Assembly (NCBI RefSeq): GCF_041146795.1
Contig: NC_135169.1
Coordinates: forward strand, 14,856,352-14,920,351
DNA length: 64,000 bases
DNA from: Maylandia zebra
Lineage: Eukaryota > Chordata > Actinopteri > Cichliformes > Cichlidae
Direction of reading: 5' to 3'
The first letter of the stretch is position 1, and each line of letters starts with the position of its first letter. A program made the position numbers and the translations under genes. This document shows, in pieces, positions 12,042 through 24,490 of the stretch. The notes beneath the pieces are model-generated. The model made no database searches and was not told where the DNA came from. It saw nothing but the letters and a program-made list of their open reading frames with translations.

Positions 12042-13382
12042 GTGAGTTCACCCTGTGTGCTCGGGGATTTCCTCTTGTGCTCGGTGTAAGGAGAGCAGGA
12101 TATCAGACATGAAGTTTAAGTCTGTGCTGTAAAACAGGAGCTGGGCTACAGTTAGCCTCAAATTGCTAACTAAAGGGGAGAAAATTAGTTCGCAAAGCCA
12201 CGTTAAGCACTGAATTGGAAACTAAAGCTGGGGCTATTGTAAAGTAAACCATACCAAGATACTCGGGAAGCTTAAAGCAGAGCAGTGCCTCAAGCTAAAA
12301 CAGATAAAAACAGTGTAAACTGTGACACCGAAACACCGTCATTATTATTAATATTTATTGATGGATTGTTAATGTTTTACGTTTCTTATTGACGAAGATG
12401 TTAAATATTTGCAGGTTTTTGTGCCTGTTGTACTGACATTGTAAAGGAGCTGTCAATGATTATTTTTTGGTTTTATAGGGAAAAAAAAGTTTTGTAGTCA
12501 TAAACATGCATTAATTAATCTTGCTGATGCATTCTCATAAATGCATATCAGTGGCTGGTGGTTTGTGGAAGCTGCCATGTTGAATACAATGGATGACATG
12601 GCCTTAAGCCTGAATTATGCTTCAGCAGGAAGTCTGCTTGGTTTCGGTTGTTTACCTTTAACACTGGGTGTTAAACCTCACTGTGGGAGGATTCGTTATA
12701 GCATTCGTCCCAAAAGTCCTGTGATGTCATTTGTATAGGACACCAATGCAAAGCAACACAACACATTGTTATGTTGAGGACATCGAGGCGATGGTATACC
12801 TGCTGCTAAGCTGATGGTAAACCTCTGCACCTCATCATTGGACCACAGTGTTGGTTTGTGTGCAGCCATTTCCCTCGTTTCTGTGTTTCAAAAATGAGGA
12901 GTGTGATTCTTCCGGAGGCGTCACTCTTATGACTCATCCAATCAGTGGCATGGAGCCTGGTTACATCACATTTTTGGCTCAACTCAGCTCACTTGGAACC
13001 GGGGTCAAGTAGCTACCGGTGGCAAAGAGGCTTAAATGTAACAAGTGGTTGTTTAAGGTACTGCTGTCTTGGGCTTTTGGTGGTTGACTGCACACATAAG
13101 CACAATTAGTCCCATTCAATAAAGGCAAAGCATCTGTGTTAGAGATTTCCACTTAAATGGTAATTTTATTGGGCTATTTGATAAACAGACACATACTTAA
13201 ACTTGCGTAAACAAATCCCCACATAATTAATTACTAGTTAAAATATTTTTATTTGGGTTTTAGTGGGTTTTCTTTTGGCACTGACAAAATTAACTTTGGC
13301 CTGCACCAAAAAATATTTATATGCAAGAAAAGCTCAAAACATGCTGAACCTGACTGTCTTTCAGGTCTCTTGACGGGCGATC

Positions 13383-16300
13383 ATGGAGTCGGTCAGCAGT
13401 CTGTCCATGCTGGGCCGCAAGCAGCTCACTGTCTGCCTGGTGGACTGTATGAAGACTCTGGGGGTCCCGAGGGCAGAGCTTGAAGGTGAGCAGCATTCAG
13501 AAACACAAGATCAGGATCCTTCCTACATCTTACAGTGCTGGTCACAGGCTTAGATACCCTCATCAAGTATACAAACAAGGGCAAGGGAATGAGGGAGTCA
13601 ACAACAATTAGAGCTGGGAAAAGAAACAAGTCAAACACAGTAGTTTTTATAAATAATATGCTTTTATTGCTATAGTCAAAAAAACAAAAAAATGGCTAAA
13701 CTGAAAGTCAGTAACCAACAGAAATATGCTAAAATAACAATGAGATGGTTCAACAAAGCAAACTACTCACTAGTAATGCCAAAAACAAACTGCACAGCTA
13801 CTGGCCTCCACTCGGCTGGTAGCTCTAACGCAGCCTTTCTTGTGTCTGGGCTGACTGCTTTTATCACTAGTATGATTTTTATCATGCTGTCAAGCTCCAC
13901 AAATCAGTACCAGCATGCCTGAGGACCTGCTCCGATGTTCTTAATTTCCTATAGTGATGTTCCACAGTTACAGGCAAACCAGGATTTTACTGTTTGGGCA
14001 GATTACTTCTTGGGCATAAAACTGTGACACTGCCCACAAAGACTAATGTAAACCAGCCTTTTCTTTCTTTTATGGCAACATAGTCATCTGCTAAAATCCG
14101 CATTCACATGAATTAAACTTTTTTTTGTCTAGATTTACATATACAATGACCACTCGGAGAGAGAGACTGAACTCACATGAGCCTGAAGCTTCATGCATAG
14201 CTGATGATTCTTTAGAGGTCTTCTCTGGTTACATATGTAACAAATGTTGCCCTGTTGTCAAACTGCTGTTTCTGAGAAATAGAGTCTGAAGAGACTTTGG
14301 GAAAATGTGAAGTAATGCATAGATTTTTATCTGTTTTATAAAAAGTTTTAAAACTTGGCCACCATTCTGGAGTCTATTTTAAAGCCCTGTGAACAGGCGA
14401 TTGGCTGAATTTTAAAACAGTTTAAGGTTTTTGCTCACTGCTCATATCTGTATGTGAACAAATTATTTCAGCCTCCTTTTAAAGTAAAGTTCAAACAGTA
14501 AACCCTGAAGAGGTCAGCAAATAATCCATCAGTTTTCTGTGTCTTCCTCTTCTTAACGTCCTTTCAGCCCCGTCTGGTGACCTTCCAGTCCTCACTCTGA
14601 GGGAGCTGTCTGTCTCTTTGGTGGACTGCATGAAAACTCCAGTGCTGAACAGTGACGATAATCACAGCAGCTTGCAGCTCAACTTGAAAGAGGAGGACGA
14701 GCAGTTGGGGAGAGAGTACGAGGGCTCAAAGCTGGAGCTGCACCCAGTCTGGCAGGACAGCGGAGTCGGAGCAGAGATTCATTTGTATAAAGAAGAAGAA
14801 GAAAATAAAAACAACATCTTGGTGGAAAACAAACCTGAAGAGCTTGCTCGGACTGATGGCAAAATGTTAGTGTTTCAGGAGAACGGCAGCGGCACCAAAG
14901 GGATGGCGTGGCTCATACAGTGTTCCGAACTATCAGAGTCCCTCGAAACAGCTGCACTGGGCGCCAGTTCAGAGGAGGACATGGATGCAATGTCACAGCA
15001 AAGTCAGGAAGAAGATGCTTTATCAGACAGAGCAGAGACGGCACAGCAGGACACTGAAGCAGAGGAAGCTGAAGATGCAGAAACCCCCGAGCCCGAGTCT
15101 GGAGGTGAATGTTTAATAACTAGTGTTTTAGTAATTTTTTAATTATTTGATTAAAACTTAAAATTTTCACCAGAAAGTTTTTTTTAAGGCTTTGCTGCCA
15201 ATATTTTAGCTTTGCACTACTGCTCTGTTGCCTCTTGGTGGCACTGTGACTATTAGATACTGCTGAGTAGATGTTCAGGTCTTCATCAAACATGAGAAGT
15301 TTGGGCCGTACTGGACGACATATGTGTGAGTTACAAATTTCCCCATGGAGCAAGAGACACGCTCTTCAATAAAAACTCAAAAGTTTTCCAATTTATCATC
15401 AGTGAGGTCTTTGCATTAGACTGAGTAAATATGACGCTGATCAGATCAAACCTTTAACGTAAAACCTAGAAATGTCATTATTTCTAAATGATATTATTTC
15501 CACACTACCCTCCTAAATTGTTAGCTTTACAGCATGGCTACAAAAGGTTTGGTTTTTGTAGGGTTTTTTGTGCATCCTGTGATGTTACATGTGTGTACCA
15601 ATCTCACATATGCATGTAAAAAAAAAAAACATCAGTTGGGTTTATTTGTAGTAAGCCCAACTGTTCACATTCAACTGATGTGAAAGTAAATCTTCACCAG
15701 TTGCAATTCTCCTGATGAATTTCAGAGCATGTTTAGCTTCTAGAAAAAGGCCTTATTATTAGGGGTGGGCGATATATCGAATATACTTCAGGTATCGCAA
15801 GTTTTTCCATGTATGGTGGTTAAAATGGCTTTATCGTGACCATCGAGTATAAATTGCTATGGCAATATTAAGCCATTGACACATGTCAACATCTCCTCAC
15901 ACAGCAAAGAAAATGTTAAACCAGCTGTGATACCTGTGACTGTTCTTGGTCAGTCATTTTTATAGTCACTATCTAGACTTTTCTTTCTGTAATTTGAGAT
16001 AATCCCATTTTTTGTTTTAAAATTTTCATATATCATAAGCACAAAAGAGCACCTTTTTCATTTCAGTTAGTTTATTTTGTCACATGAATTATTGCTTGAT
16101 GTACTTTTGTTTGTTCTGATCTTTTGTTTGTTAAATGTCTGGTGTTGAACACAGAAAGAGATGTACTACCACAGTAGTGTCATTTTTTTGTATTTGAAGT
16201 AGAAGTAAAACACCGAATGGTCGATTTGAATGTTGTACTACACCAAAGTGGGTTTTTTTTGTTTTGTTTTGTTTTGTTTTGGGGGGGGGGGGGTATTTGA

Positions 16301-18346
16301 ACATTAGATTTTTCTCATATTGCCCAGCCGTACTTGTTGTTGTTATTGTTATTAGTATCATTATGATTAGTTGTAGTAGTACGAGTAGTATTGGTATTAG
16401 CTTGAGTATTATAAACTTAGTGCAAGACCCTGTTGCATCTGCTAGGAGTTCTCAGGTCCAACAATAGCTCGAGCTGATTCAATTTTGGTGAAAATCATGT
16501 CAAGGTCACAGCAAATGTAAAAATCAGTAAAAGCTTTGCTTACCCACAATTTTTTCTGGATCATCCACAAACTTAGCACCCTCAACATCAAAGTTGACCT
16601 TGAAAAAAGATTTAAAGAAACCATATTAAGTATATATATGTATTATAAAAGGGCATGGAGAGCACTGTACAAAGCACTTTTTCAACACAATGCCTTACGA
16701 TGTCACAAAGATGGCATAAAGGTTCGCAAATTGCAAACAGCGTGAAAATACCTTCAAATTTCAAGTTTTTACAGCTTATAGAACCCAAAGATTTCATCTT
16801 ATGGGTAAACATGCTATTTTAGTATGTAATGCTTCAAGGCCATAGGTCAAAAGGTCAGACATTAGTCTTGTTATAAAAGCAGATTGATTGTAATTAAAAC
16901 ATCAATTTTTTTACGTCCTTCAAGCTTCTCTTCTAAACATCATTTTCAACACGCTAATGGAATAATTTTGAGCATTGTGACTTGTAATCATCACTTTCTT
17001 CTTTCCTCTTCCTTGCAGCTCCTTCTTGCGTGTCTTCAACCAATGAAAACCAAACAGAGAACCAACAGGATGCTGCGTCTGAACCCCGACACCACCGCTG
17101 TGAGCACTGTGGGAAGTCCTTCGCAAGGAAGAGCAACGTCCTCCGACACCAGCGGCACAACTGCAGCAGAACAAAACCCACAGAAGATTCAGACCAGCTG
17201 GAGCAGGAGACGTTCTCATGCAGCAGGTGCATTCTAACATTTGACACTAAACGCGGGCTGAAGCTGCATGAGCTCTGTCACAAAGAGAACGGTGAAAGTC
17301 ACGAGGGCAAAGACAGTAATGAGGTTCAACGAGAGAGGCCTCACACCTGCACACAATGTAATAAGAGCTTCTACATGCTGTACACACTGCGGCAGCATCT
17401 CCTCACTCACACTGGGGAGAAATCTTACCACTGTGAGGTCTGTGGGAAGCAGTTTGGCAGGGAAGGAACTCTGAAGGAGCACATGCTGATCCACACAGGG
17501 GAGAAACCATATAAATGCGACCAGTGCGGCAAGACCTGTGCCAGGCGCGGGGACCTCAGAATACACATGTTGAGCCACTCTGAGGAGAGACCTCACAACT
17601 GCAGCCACTGTGGCAAAAGCTTCAAACAGCTTTTCAAACTGAGGAAGCACGAGCGAATCCACACAGGGGAGAAACCCTACCAATGTCAGCTTTGCGCAAA
17701 GAAGTTTAGACTGCAGGAATCGCTGGCATCACACATCCACACCCACACTGGAGAGCAGCCCTTCAAGTGCAGACTCTGCCCCAAGGCCTTCAGTATCAGG
17801 AGCAACTTGAAGAAGCACCAAATGATACACACCGGGGAGAAGCGCTTTCACTGCTCACACTGCGACAAAAGTTTCCGGCTGCAGCAGCACCTGATATTCC
17901 ATGAGCGTGGCCACACAGGGGAGAAACCATACAAGTGTGAAAAATGTGGGAAAGGTTATTGTCACCCGTCCACGTTGAAAACACACCTGTCCGCTCATGA
18001 GGAGAAACCACCACGGTGTTCCCTGTGCGGGCGGGAATTTAGAGATCAGGAGGAGTTAGCCAATCACGGGTGTGCTGAGTCAGCAGAAAAACCACATCGC
18101 TGCTCTCAGTGTGGAAAGTGCTTTTCCCAGATCATGAATATGAAGAAACACCAGATGATCCACTCAGGGGAAAAACCCTTCGCGTGCAAGGAGTGTGGGA
18201 AGCAGTTCAACCACAGTGGGAATCTCACAAAGCACATGCGCACCCACACCGATGAAAGGCCGTTTGAGTGTGAACTCTGCAAGAAGCGCTTCAGGCTCCT
18301 GCAGCACCTCACAAATCACAGATTAACTCACAACAAGAAAAAGTAG
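13383..18346 (+). CDS. C2H2 zinc-finger protein, 655 aa, three coding exons
   Basis: Coding exons are 13383-13485, 14568-15104 and 17019-18346. All have AG acceptors and GT donors and keep phase. The ATG at 13383 follows an 18-base leader after the acceptor at 13364. Residues 1-213 form a non-finger N-terminus: two copies of a LVDCMKT motif in consecutive exons, then an acidic Glu/Asp-rich stretch. Residues about 241-651 hold some 14 C2H2 fingers with TGEKPY-type linkers. The first (ending HxxxxC) and the eleventh (ending HGC) are atypical, and the third onward are mostly canonical. Such arrays bind DNA in the nucleus and usually regulate transcription. No KRAB, SCAN or BTB domain is seen. 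The stop is at 18344-18346, with AATAAA at 18684. I cannot name an orthologue. Confidence 0.88.
15761..16331. mobile_element. Probable MITE in intron of the zinc-finger gene
   Basis: The left end AGGGGTGGGCGATAT is mirrored at the right by ATATTGCCCAGCCGT, an imperfect inverted repeat of about 15 bases enclosing 571 bases without coding sequence. A (TTTTG)n run and a G12 tract occupy 16255-16292. No target duplication is visible, so the class is uncertain. Confidence 0.45.
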
Positions 18347-18683
18347 AGACTGAATCTGATGTTTTAGTGGAAGCAGCCGCAGATTAGGAGGACAAACAGG
18401 GATGACTGCTGAGATGAGATTACGTTGACTCAGCTTCACCCCATTTTAAGCTTTAACTGTAGCTCTTTTAGTTGTTCTTCATGTAAAATGAGACGGAAGA
18501 ATGTTAGAGAGAAACTCGCTGCCTTGGTCTTTAAATGATAAAATGCTTTTAGAATTATAGTTTGGGACAGTTTTGTATTCTTTTATTTTATTTTTTTTAC
18601 AGATTAATATATTAAATTGGGGATTTGTCCCAAACTGAAAAGGATGAAAAAAATGAAATGCCAAAAAAAGAAACTATTTCGGG

Positions 18684-18689
18684 AATAAA
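18684..18689 (+). terminator. Polyadenylation signal, zinc-finger gene
   Basis: AATAAA 338 bases after the stop codon, the first one downstream in a plausible 3' UTR. Confidence 0.5.
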
Positions 18690-19277
18690 AGTCAATATTA
18701 AAACCAAAGAACTAAGAAACTATCTTGTGTCTGGATGTCATAGTTTTCATTGGTAAAATACAGATTGGATATTGATCATCAAGTAGTGAGTTACAATCAT
18801 ACTTTCACCACACTAGACTCTCAGTACGTCTACCTCACTGTAGTTGTCAGAGTAATTAATAATATAGATAATAGAGAAAATTAAAAAGAAAAAACTGCTG
18901 TTGGTCAAAATGGGCATCAACTTTTTGCCCTGTTTTAAGTCATGTATCTCTAATTAAGGAAACTCATTGCGCTCATTGACACAGACTGACTCCGATTGAT
19001 TGGCAGAGGTTTCCAAATAACTGCAGATTGCAATCTGTCTGAGAGTTGCCACAACTACTTGTAGATGGTTGGCTTTGCGATGTAATTCAATGCAACTATT
19101 GGTCACCTATCTTTATAAATTTATTCTTCTCCTAGTTGCAGAGACAATGCTTTCCTACCTTTACTCCAGTGTGATATCTGCTGTAACCCAAACTGTGCTG
19201 CCACTGGATTTCTTGCAATGTGCACGTTTTTAACGTGATACGTGTCAACCTACGCAAGTGGCCAACACTGTTACCAG

Positions 19278-20441
19278 TAGGGCTGCCACAAACGATTATT
19301 TTGATAGTCGACTAGTCACCGATTATTTATGCGATTAGTCGACTAATCAGATCATCATCCACTGGACGTAAAACTACAGCTTAATTGCACCAGCAGCATC
19401 TGCTCTTATATAACTATCATTAGCTTACAGCTTTAAGCTTTTAAGGTGCTAACTAAAAATAAAGACAAGATGATAGTTTATTCAATTTTAATGAAATTTG
19501 CAGATTGTTTTGGTAAAGTTTAATAAACTCCTTGCTATCTAAAATATAACAGGACACCGGAGTATATTCTCCAGCATCTCACACTTCTGATAATCAGCTG
19601 TCTGCTTGACGTTTATTCAGCTGTGTAAAAACTATAACTTTAATCTCAGCCAAACCGATTTACTCAGGAACAAATAAAATACTAAAAAAAAAAAAAAAAG
19701 CCAAACAACAACATTTTTAATTTATCTAAGTGACTCATATATATTTAACCTGAGTCGCGAAAGACGGCGGTGGGTTTGAAAACAATTTGCCGGGAGTCCG
19801 GTGTTCTCACGGCGCTAGTGACCTAGCCCCCGGCTAGCTATCGAGCTAGTGGGTAACAGACGTCTCCGAAAACGTCGGAGCGCTTTTGAAAATATGTGTA
19901 ACAACTACCCTGAGGTACCCCTGAGCAAGGTACCGTCCCTACACACTGCTCCCCGGGCGCCCAATGGCTGCCCACTGCTTCACTGAGTGAATGGGTTAAA
20001 TGCAGAGAGCAATTTCCCCACGGGGCTCAATAAAGTACAATAATAATGTAATAATAATAAACTGAGCCGATATTTGAGGTTTACACAGCTACATTCTCGC
20101 CTGAAAATATGTTAAACGTTTATTTTGTGACCCAGAAAGAATAATAAGAGTAATATTAAAACTAACTAGCTACCGCCATGACAACTGCGCTGGGCTGCGC
20201 TATGAATTCTGGGACACAGCTGCTTCTTCTTCTTCGGGGTTTAACGGCAGCTGGCATCCTTGTACATGCAGTGCTGCCATCTTCTGTTTCAGTCCGTTAT
20301 TACACTCTTAAATCCTGCTATTATTCCTGCGTCTTTTGCGATCTTACAAAGCTTCAAACGACACGTCGACTATTAAATCAGTCGTCGACGATTTTGGTAG
20401 TCGACGTAATCGTGACTAGTCGACAAATCGTGGCAGCCCTA
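19278..20441. mobile_element. hAT-type MITE, 1164 bp
   Basis: Termini are inverted: TAGGGCTGCCACAAACGATT at the left and, reverse-complemented, TAGGGCTGCCACGATTTGTC at the right. Further complementary blocks rich in GTCGACTA follow. The element is flanked by the perfect 8-bp duplication GTTACCAG (19270-19277 and 20442-20449). No transposase exon is seen. Open frames inside, including one of 117 codons at 20178-20531 that crosses the right end, have no family signature. A stretch around 19950-20035 resembles other fish repeats and may be a nested insertion. Confidence 0.85.
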
Positions 20442-20449
20442 GTTACCAG

Positions 20450-21310
20450 CATTCAAACTTGTGCTGGGTGTTTTATCTGTTTACCTTCAGATTGTGAGCC
20501 TTTATGTAATTTCAATTTTTTAATGAAGTGACAGTGATAATGGAACTAAATAAAATTCAGGGACTTTTTTTTTTTACCCTCTTGAATTCTCGCTCTTCGC
20601 TGTGGTCAACATATTTGTGCCTCAATGGGTTCGACTTATTAACCCATTCCCGCTCATCTATTTGGATATTTTTGGCAGTCTCTCTCCAGGGATTCACACC
20701 CTCCCCACATACTACTCTGCAAGTCAGAGCAGACCATTATACATGAGTTTACAATCCAAGAATCTTGTAAAAGTGTAAACCTTTAATCTGCACTGCCAAT
20801 GTTGTGAATTTTTAAGCCAAAGTGGTAACTCATAATGCGTCAACACGTATTTGGTCATTTCTTACTATGTCTTGAACTTGGTCCTGAATTGTTTTTGTGT
20901 GTAAGACATGACTGAGCTGTTCAGTGTGAAGCTTTAGGTTTTTAATGTCTGGTACAAAAACAACAACACCTATGACCTCAGTAATAGCTTAGCACTTATC
21001 TTAGTACAAGGACATGCAGATGGTTGTTAAACTCCTGACATTCAAATACACTGCATTTTGACCATCTTCTAGGTTGGTGTGTAATTATTAATTTTAGTAT
21101 CAATGAACTTCCATGTTAGGTTAATTGGTGATTCTGGCTGTAGTTGTAAAAGTTCATGAAGGAAGCAAAGCAGATAAAATAGCTAATATAACTGAGGAGT
21201 TGGTTCTTTTCTTCTTGAGGTGGTTTCAGAGACACCACTAGCTCCCCAAAGTGTCCCATTTCATCACACTGAAAGCAACTATATGAGAGAAAGATGAAAA
21301 TATGACTTTG
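20450..21310. other. Gene-free stretch
   Basis: AT-rich; no exon or repeat boundary that I can support. Confidence 0.45.
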
Positions 21311-21439
21311 GAAACATGAGTATTTCTTTTCATAATAAATCTGAATCGCTGAACATGGCTGAGAAAAACATCAAAGTTAAGGTAAGTGCTTACTCTATAC
21401 CGTTAACTATCGCTAAATTTAATCACATTTTTAATCTGA

Positions 21440-22157
21440 GAGTAGTTTGTGTTGGTCTTTGTTCAATGTTCTGATGGGACGAGTTCTAGTCACACAAACT
21501 CTTCACCCAGTGCACATGATAGCAGTGAAATTATCAGTTGCAGTAATGAAGGCAAATTTATCTGCAGCTCCTTTAAAGGAAAGGCGCTCCAGCAGGATCC
21601 AGAAGTGTTTGCTATATTTGACTAAGACTGAGCCAGAAACAAATTTCTACTGCTTTACAGCAGAGAATACATTCATAGACTTTGACGCTGAGCTAGATTA
21701 TGCAGTTCTGGAGCTCAACCCTGAAACATCTTGATGCATGCTCAATCATCCAGGTAACCCTGAAAGCTCAAAGGCAAAACAAGAGCAAAGAACAAGGTAC
21801 CACTGGGGCTCCACTGCCTCCCAATGGTAAAGCCTGCATCATTGGACACCCAGCAGGGGAAGTGAAACAAATGGATCCTACATGTATCATTGAGACAGAG
21901 AAGAGAGGGCAGGCTGCTGATGGTTATTTGAGTCATTAAATTAAGTCATTAAATCCAATAATCATCCACTTGATCAGTAATTATGCCACAAAGCAAAGCA
22001 TTGAAAACATATTAGAGGGTGGAAATAAAGCAGGAAAAGTAGCGACCTAACACACTTCGATGTATCACGCTGGCTCTGGCTCTCCAGTGTTTGATGTTTT
22101 TGCAGGATTTACTTATGGTTTTACAAAAGAAGTCGATGGTATTTAACTGATAGTAAA
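21440..22157 (+). pseudogene. Decayed FAM111-like serine protease
   Basis: Three separate blocks in different frames line up in order with the C-terminal protease of fish FAM111-like proteins. They are a strand ending FIDFDAELDYAVLELNPE (about 21670-21730), CIIGHPAGEVKQMDPTCIIE (about 21835-21895), and GSGSPVFD followed by FTYGF (about 22068-22140). The last holds the GxSGSP-type nucleophile loop. Frameshifts and stops separate the blocks, and the expected end after the last block is cut by TAA near 22145. FAM111 proteins are trypsin-like proteases; intact fish copies are usually one long exon. Upstream blocks of the domain are missing or unrecognisable, so this is a truncated pseudogene. Family assignment is from remembered motifs, not a search. 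Confidence 0.6.
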
Positions 22158-22702
22158 TGAGAAGTGAAGCAACACAGTGTGTAAAACAGTTTCTTGTCTG
22201 TGTGGTAAAAAGTTGAGATGAAGATGATAATGTACTTCTGCACTTAGTGAAGAACTTACATTCTGCTAATAGGGTTCTTTATATGGTTAAAATCTGTATC
22301 TTTGTCTGCACTGATTTAAAGAGTTTTATGTGTCTTTGTGAGACATTCAATCCTAAATTGTTTCCTATCACTAATTTGTCAATCCACTTTTACTTTTCCT
22401 GAAAATAAAAGCATGCATATTGTTTGTTTCTTTGTTTAAGTATAAGCTTTAATCTTCTACAGACCCAGATCAGAAAGATTGGCTGAGACTTATTGCTGCT
22501 GCTGATATCAATGCACTTCATATGTTACTATTAATCAGTCGTGCCATTTTGTTTGGTCTGTGCTGCTCTTTAAGCAGCCTTAAACTCAAGAGTGATTCTT
22601 TGTTTGTTCCAGTAGATGGCGGTGTTGCTTCATTATTCTCCTCACTGGTAGACAAGAAAGAAAAGATATTTCCTGTAGTAATTTAGTCTGTCTATACATT
22701 TA

Positions 22703-23190
22703 TCAGAATCAGAATACTTCATTAATCCCCAGGGAAATTATGTGGGTTATAGTTGCTCCAGTACAGTAACATTAACAAAAGCAGACTATTTAACAATACA
22801 ATATGTTAAGATATAAGGAATAGCACAATATATACAAATCACCAAATAATAAATATCCCGGGTTGACAGGTGTAGTTATAAATAAATATTAAGAATATTG
22901 ACAGCAACATTACAGAGTAGAAAAGAGCGTGTGTAAAACGTGCGTAGCTATCGCAGTGTTTACAGTGTGTTTGATGGAGGAGTTGTACAGGGAGATGGCC
23001 ACAGGCAGGAATGATTTCCTGTGTGATTCAGTGGTGCTTTTTGGTAATCTCAGTCTCCCACTGAACGTGCTCCTGTGACAAGCCAGCATGTCATGAGTGG
23101 GTGGGAGGTGTTACCCAACATTGTCTTTATCTTGGACAACATCCGCCTCTCCGACACCACCTTAAGGGAATCCAGCTCCATACCCACAAC
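22703..23190 (-). repeat. Non-LTR retroposon fragment
   Basis: Starts with the AT-rich ATCAGAATCAGAATAC motif, seen again at 10702-10760, and runs into a GC-richer block about 22975-23190. The orientation (minus) is inferred from reading the AATTAATG/GATTCTGAT end as the 3' tail. It is a common fish dispersed sequence; I cannot assign the LINE clade. Confidence 0.5.
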
Positions 23191-23894
23191 ATTACTGCAT
23201 CACTTTGTTTTTGATTTGATAAATAACCATGTTCCTGGTGTGTATTTAACAGTGTGTGATTCTCCTCATATTTACATATTTACATATTTATGTACATCTG
23301 TTCACAGAAACGGTTATAGCAAAAGACTAATGAGAATTTTAGAAGGACAATTTTAATGGGAAGATAATTGTGATTCGGTTTATTTCCTTTCCTGTTAAGA
23401 GAAATAATATCGAAAGCGTTCACGTGTTTATAAAACTGTAAGTAGTTGGCTTAGTGTATCTCCCAAAATACTGTATTGGCACTATGAAACTGCAGTTTCT
23501 CATTTTTACTATTACTTTTGTACTGGATCAATAAATTAGTGTCCTGCTTAACAATCAGTCAAATAAAGCCTTTGAAATAAATGATAAATCTTGCTGTGCA
23601 CACCCCACAGCAGCCTAGCTGGTAGTTGCTAGCTCTCATCCCCTAGTTCTAGTCATTTAACTGGTCCTGTCCACTCTGTTGGTGTGTTTTTTAATATCGT
23701 GGCCTGCTGTGTGGTACTTTTTATGCGCTCCTTTATTCATTAACTTCTACAACAATATTTTACCTTCTGGCCTGTATTTCTCTTTTATATTTGGTGTTAA
23801 CATACACCTTAACTTGAGAAGCTAAATCATTATTGTTATTTAAAAATGTTATACATTTTATCATTGCATTTTTTTTTAACCTGTGTGTCGTTAA

Positions 23895-23970
23895 CTTTTT
23901 TATTCTCTGGTATTTTTTTGTGAAGCACTTTGTGATCTTTGTATTGAAAGGTGGTAAATAAATGACATTT
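23895..23970 (+). repeat. LINE 3'-tail fragment
   Basis: AAGCACTTTGTGATCTTTGT then GGTGGTAAATAAATGA is of the same type as the 3' ends near 45390-45420 and 57770-57837. The rest of 23191-24234 is AT-rich sequence without a recognisable gene. Confidence 0.4.
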
Positions 23971-24230
23971 TTCTGACGCATGTAATATTAATATGGAGAG
24001 ATTCATTTATATTTTAACAAAACCCGCGGTAATGCTGTAAAATGGGAGTAAATAGAAACTCTATTCTATCATTTTAAAATCCTCGAATGTTTTTGTTGCC
24101 CTTTTCTGATTGAGTTCAGTTGAGTCAATGTTAGTGTCGTTGGTGTTTGTCACTATTTGGTTGGTGTAAAATGTACAGGAACTGACAGGAAATCCTGCTG
24201 CAACTGAACTGAGTAGGCAGCATGTTTGAC

Positions 24231-24234
<4 letters not shown>

Positions 24235-24294
<60 letters not shown>
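24235..24294 (+). repeat. (GT)30 microsatellite just upstream of fga
   Basis: An uninterrupted 60-base GT dinucleotide run ends 196 bases before the fga start codon, so it lies in or next to the promoter. Confidence 0.95.
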
Positions 24295-24297
<3 letters not shown>

Positions 24298-24490
24298 AAT
24301 GCATTATTTTTGAGTAAAGATACACACAGTACAACAAACACATCGATTAGAAGCTGTTGCTCAACTCTGATCTGACCAGTGTTTGCTGATGACTCACCGG
24401 TTTGTGAAACTGAACCTGGAGGCTTCAAATGATCAGAGAGCAGCGTTAGAAAATCATTCAGGAACAACTCTTCGCACAGAAACAGGAACG

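Noticed and set aside
12580-13060. Possible additional MITE in the first intron of the zinc-finger gene
   Set aside because: Composition and phrases resemble fish repeats, but I could not find inverted ends or a target duplication.
14618-15142. Separate small acidic protein of 174 codons
   Set aside because: It is the second coding exon of the zinc-finger gene read through its donor at 15104 into the intron.
20178-20531. 117-codon + strand open frame
   Set aside because: Lies mostly inside the hAT MITE, crosses its right end and has no family pattern.
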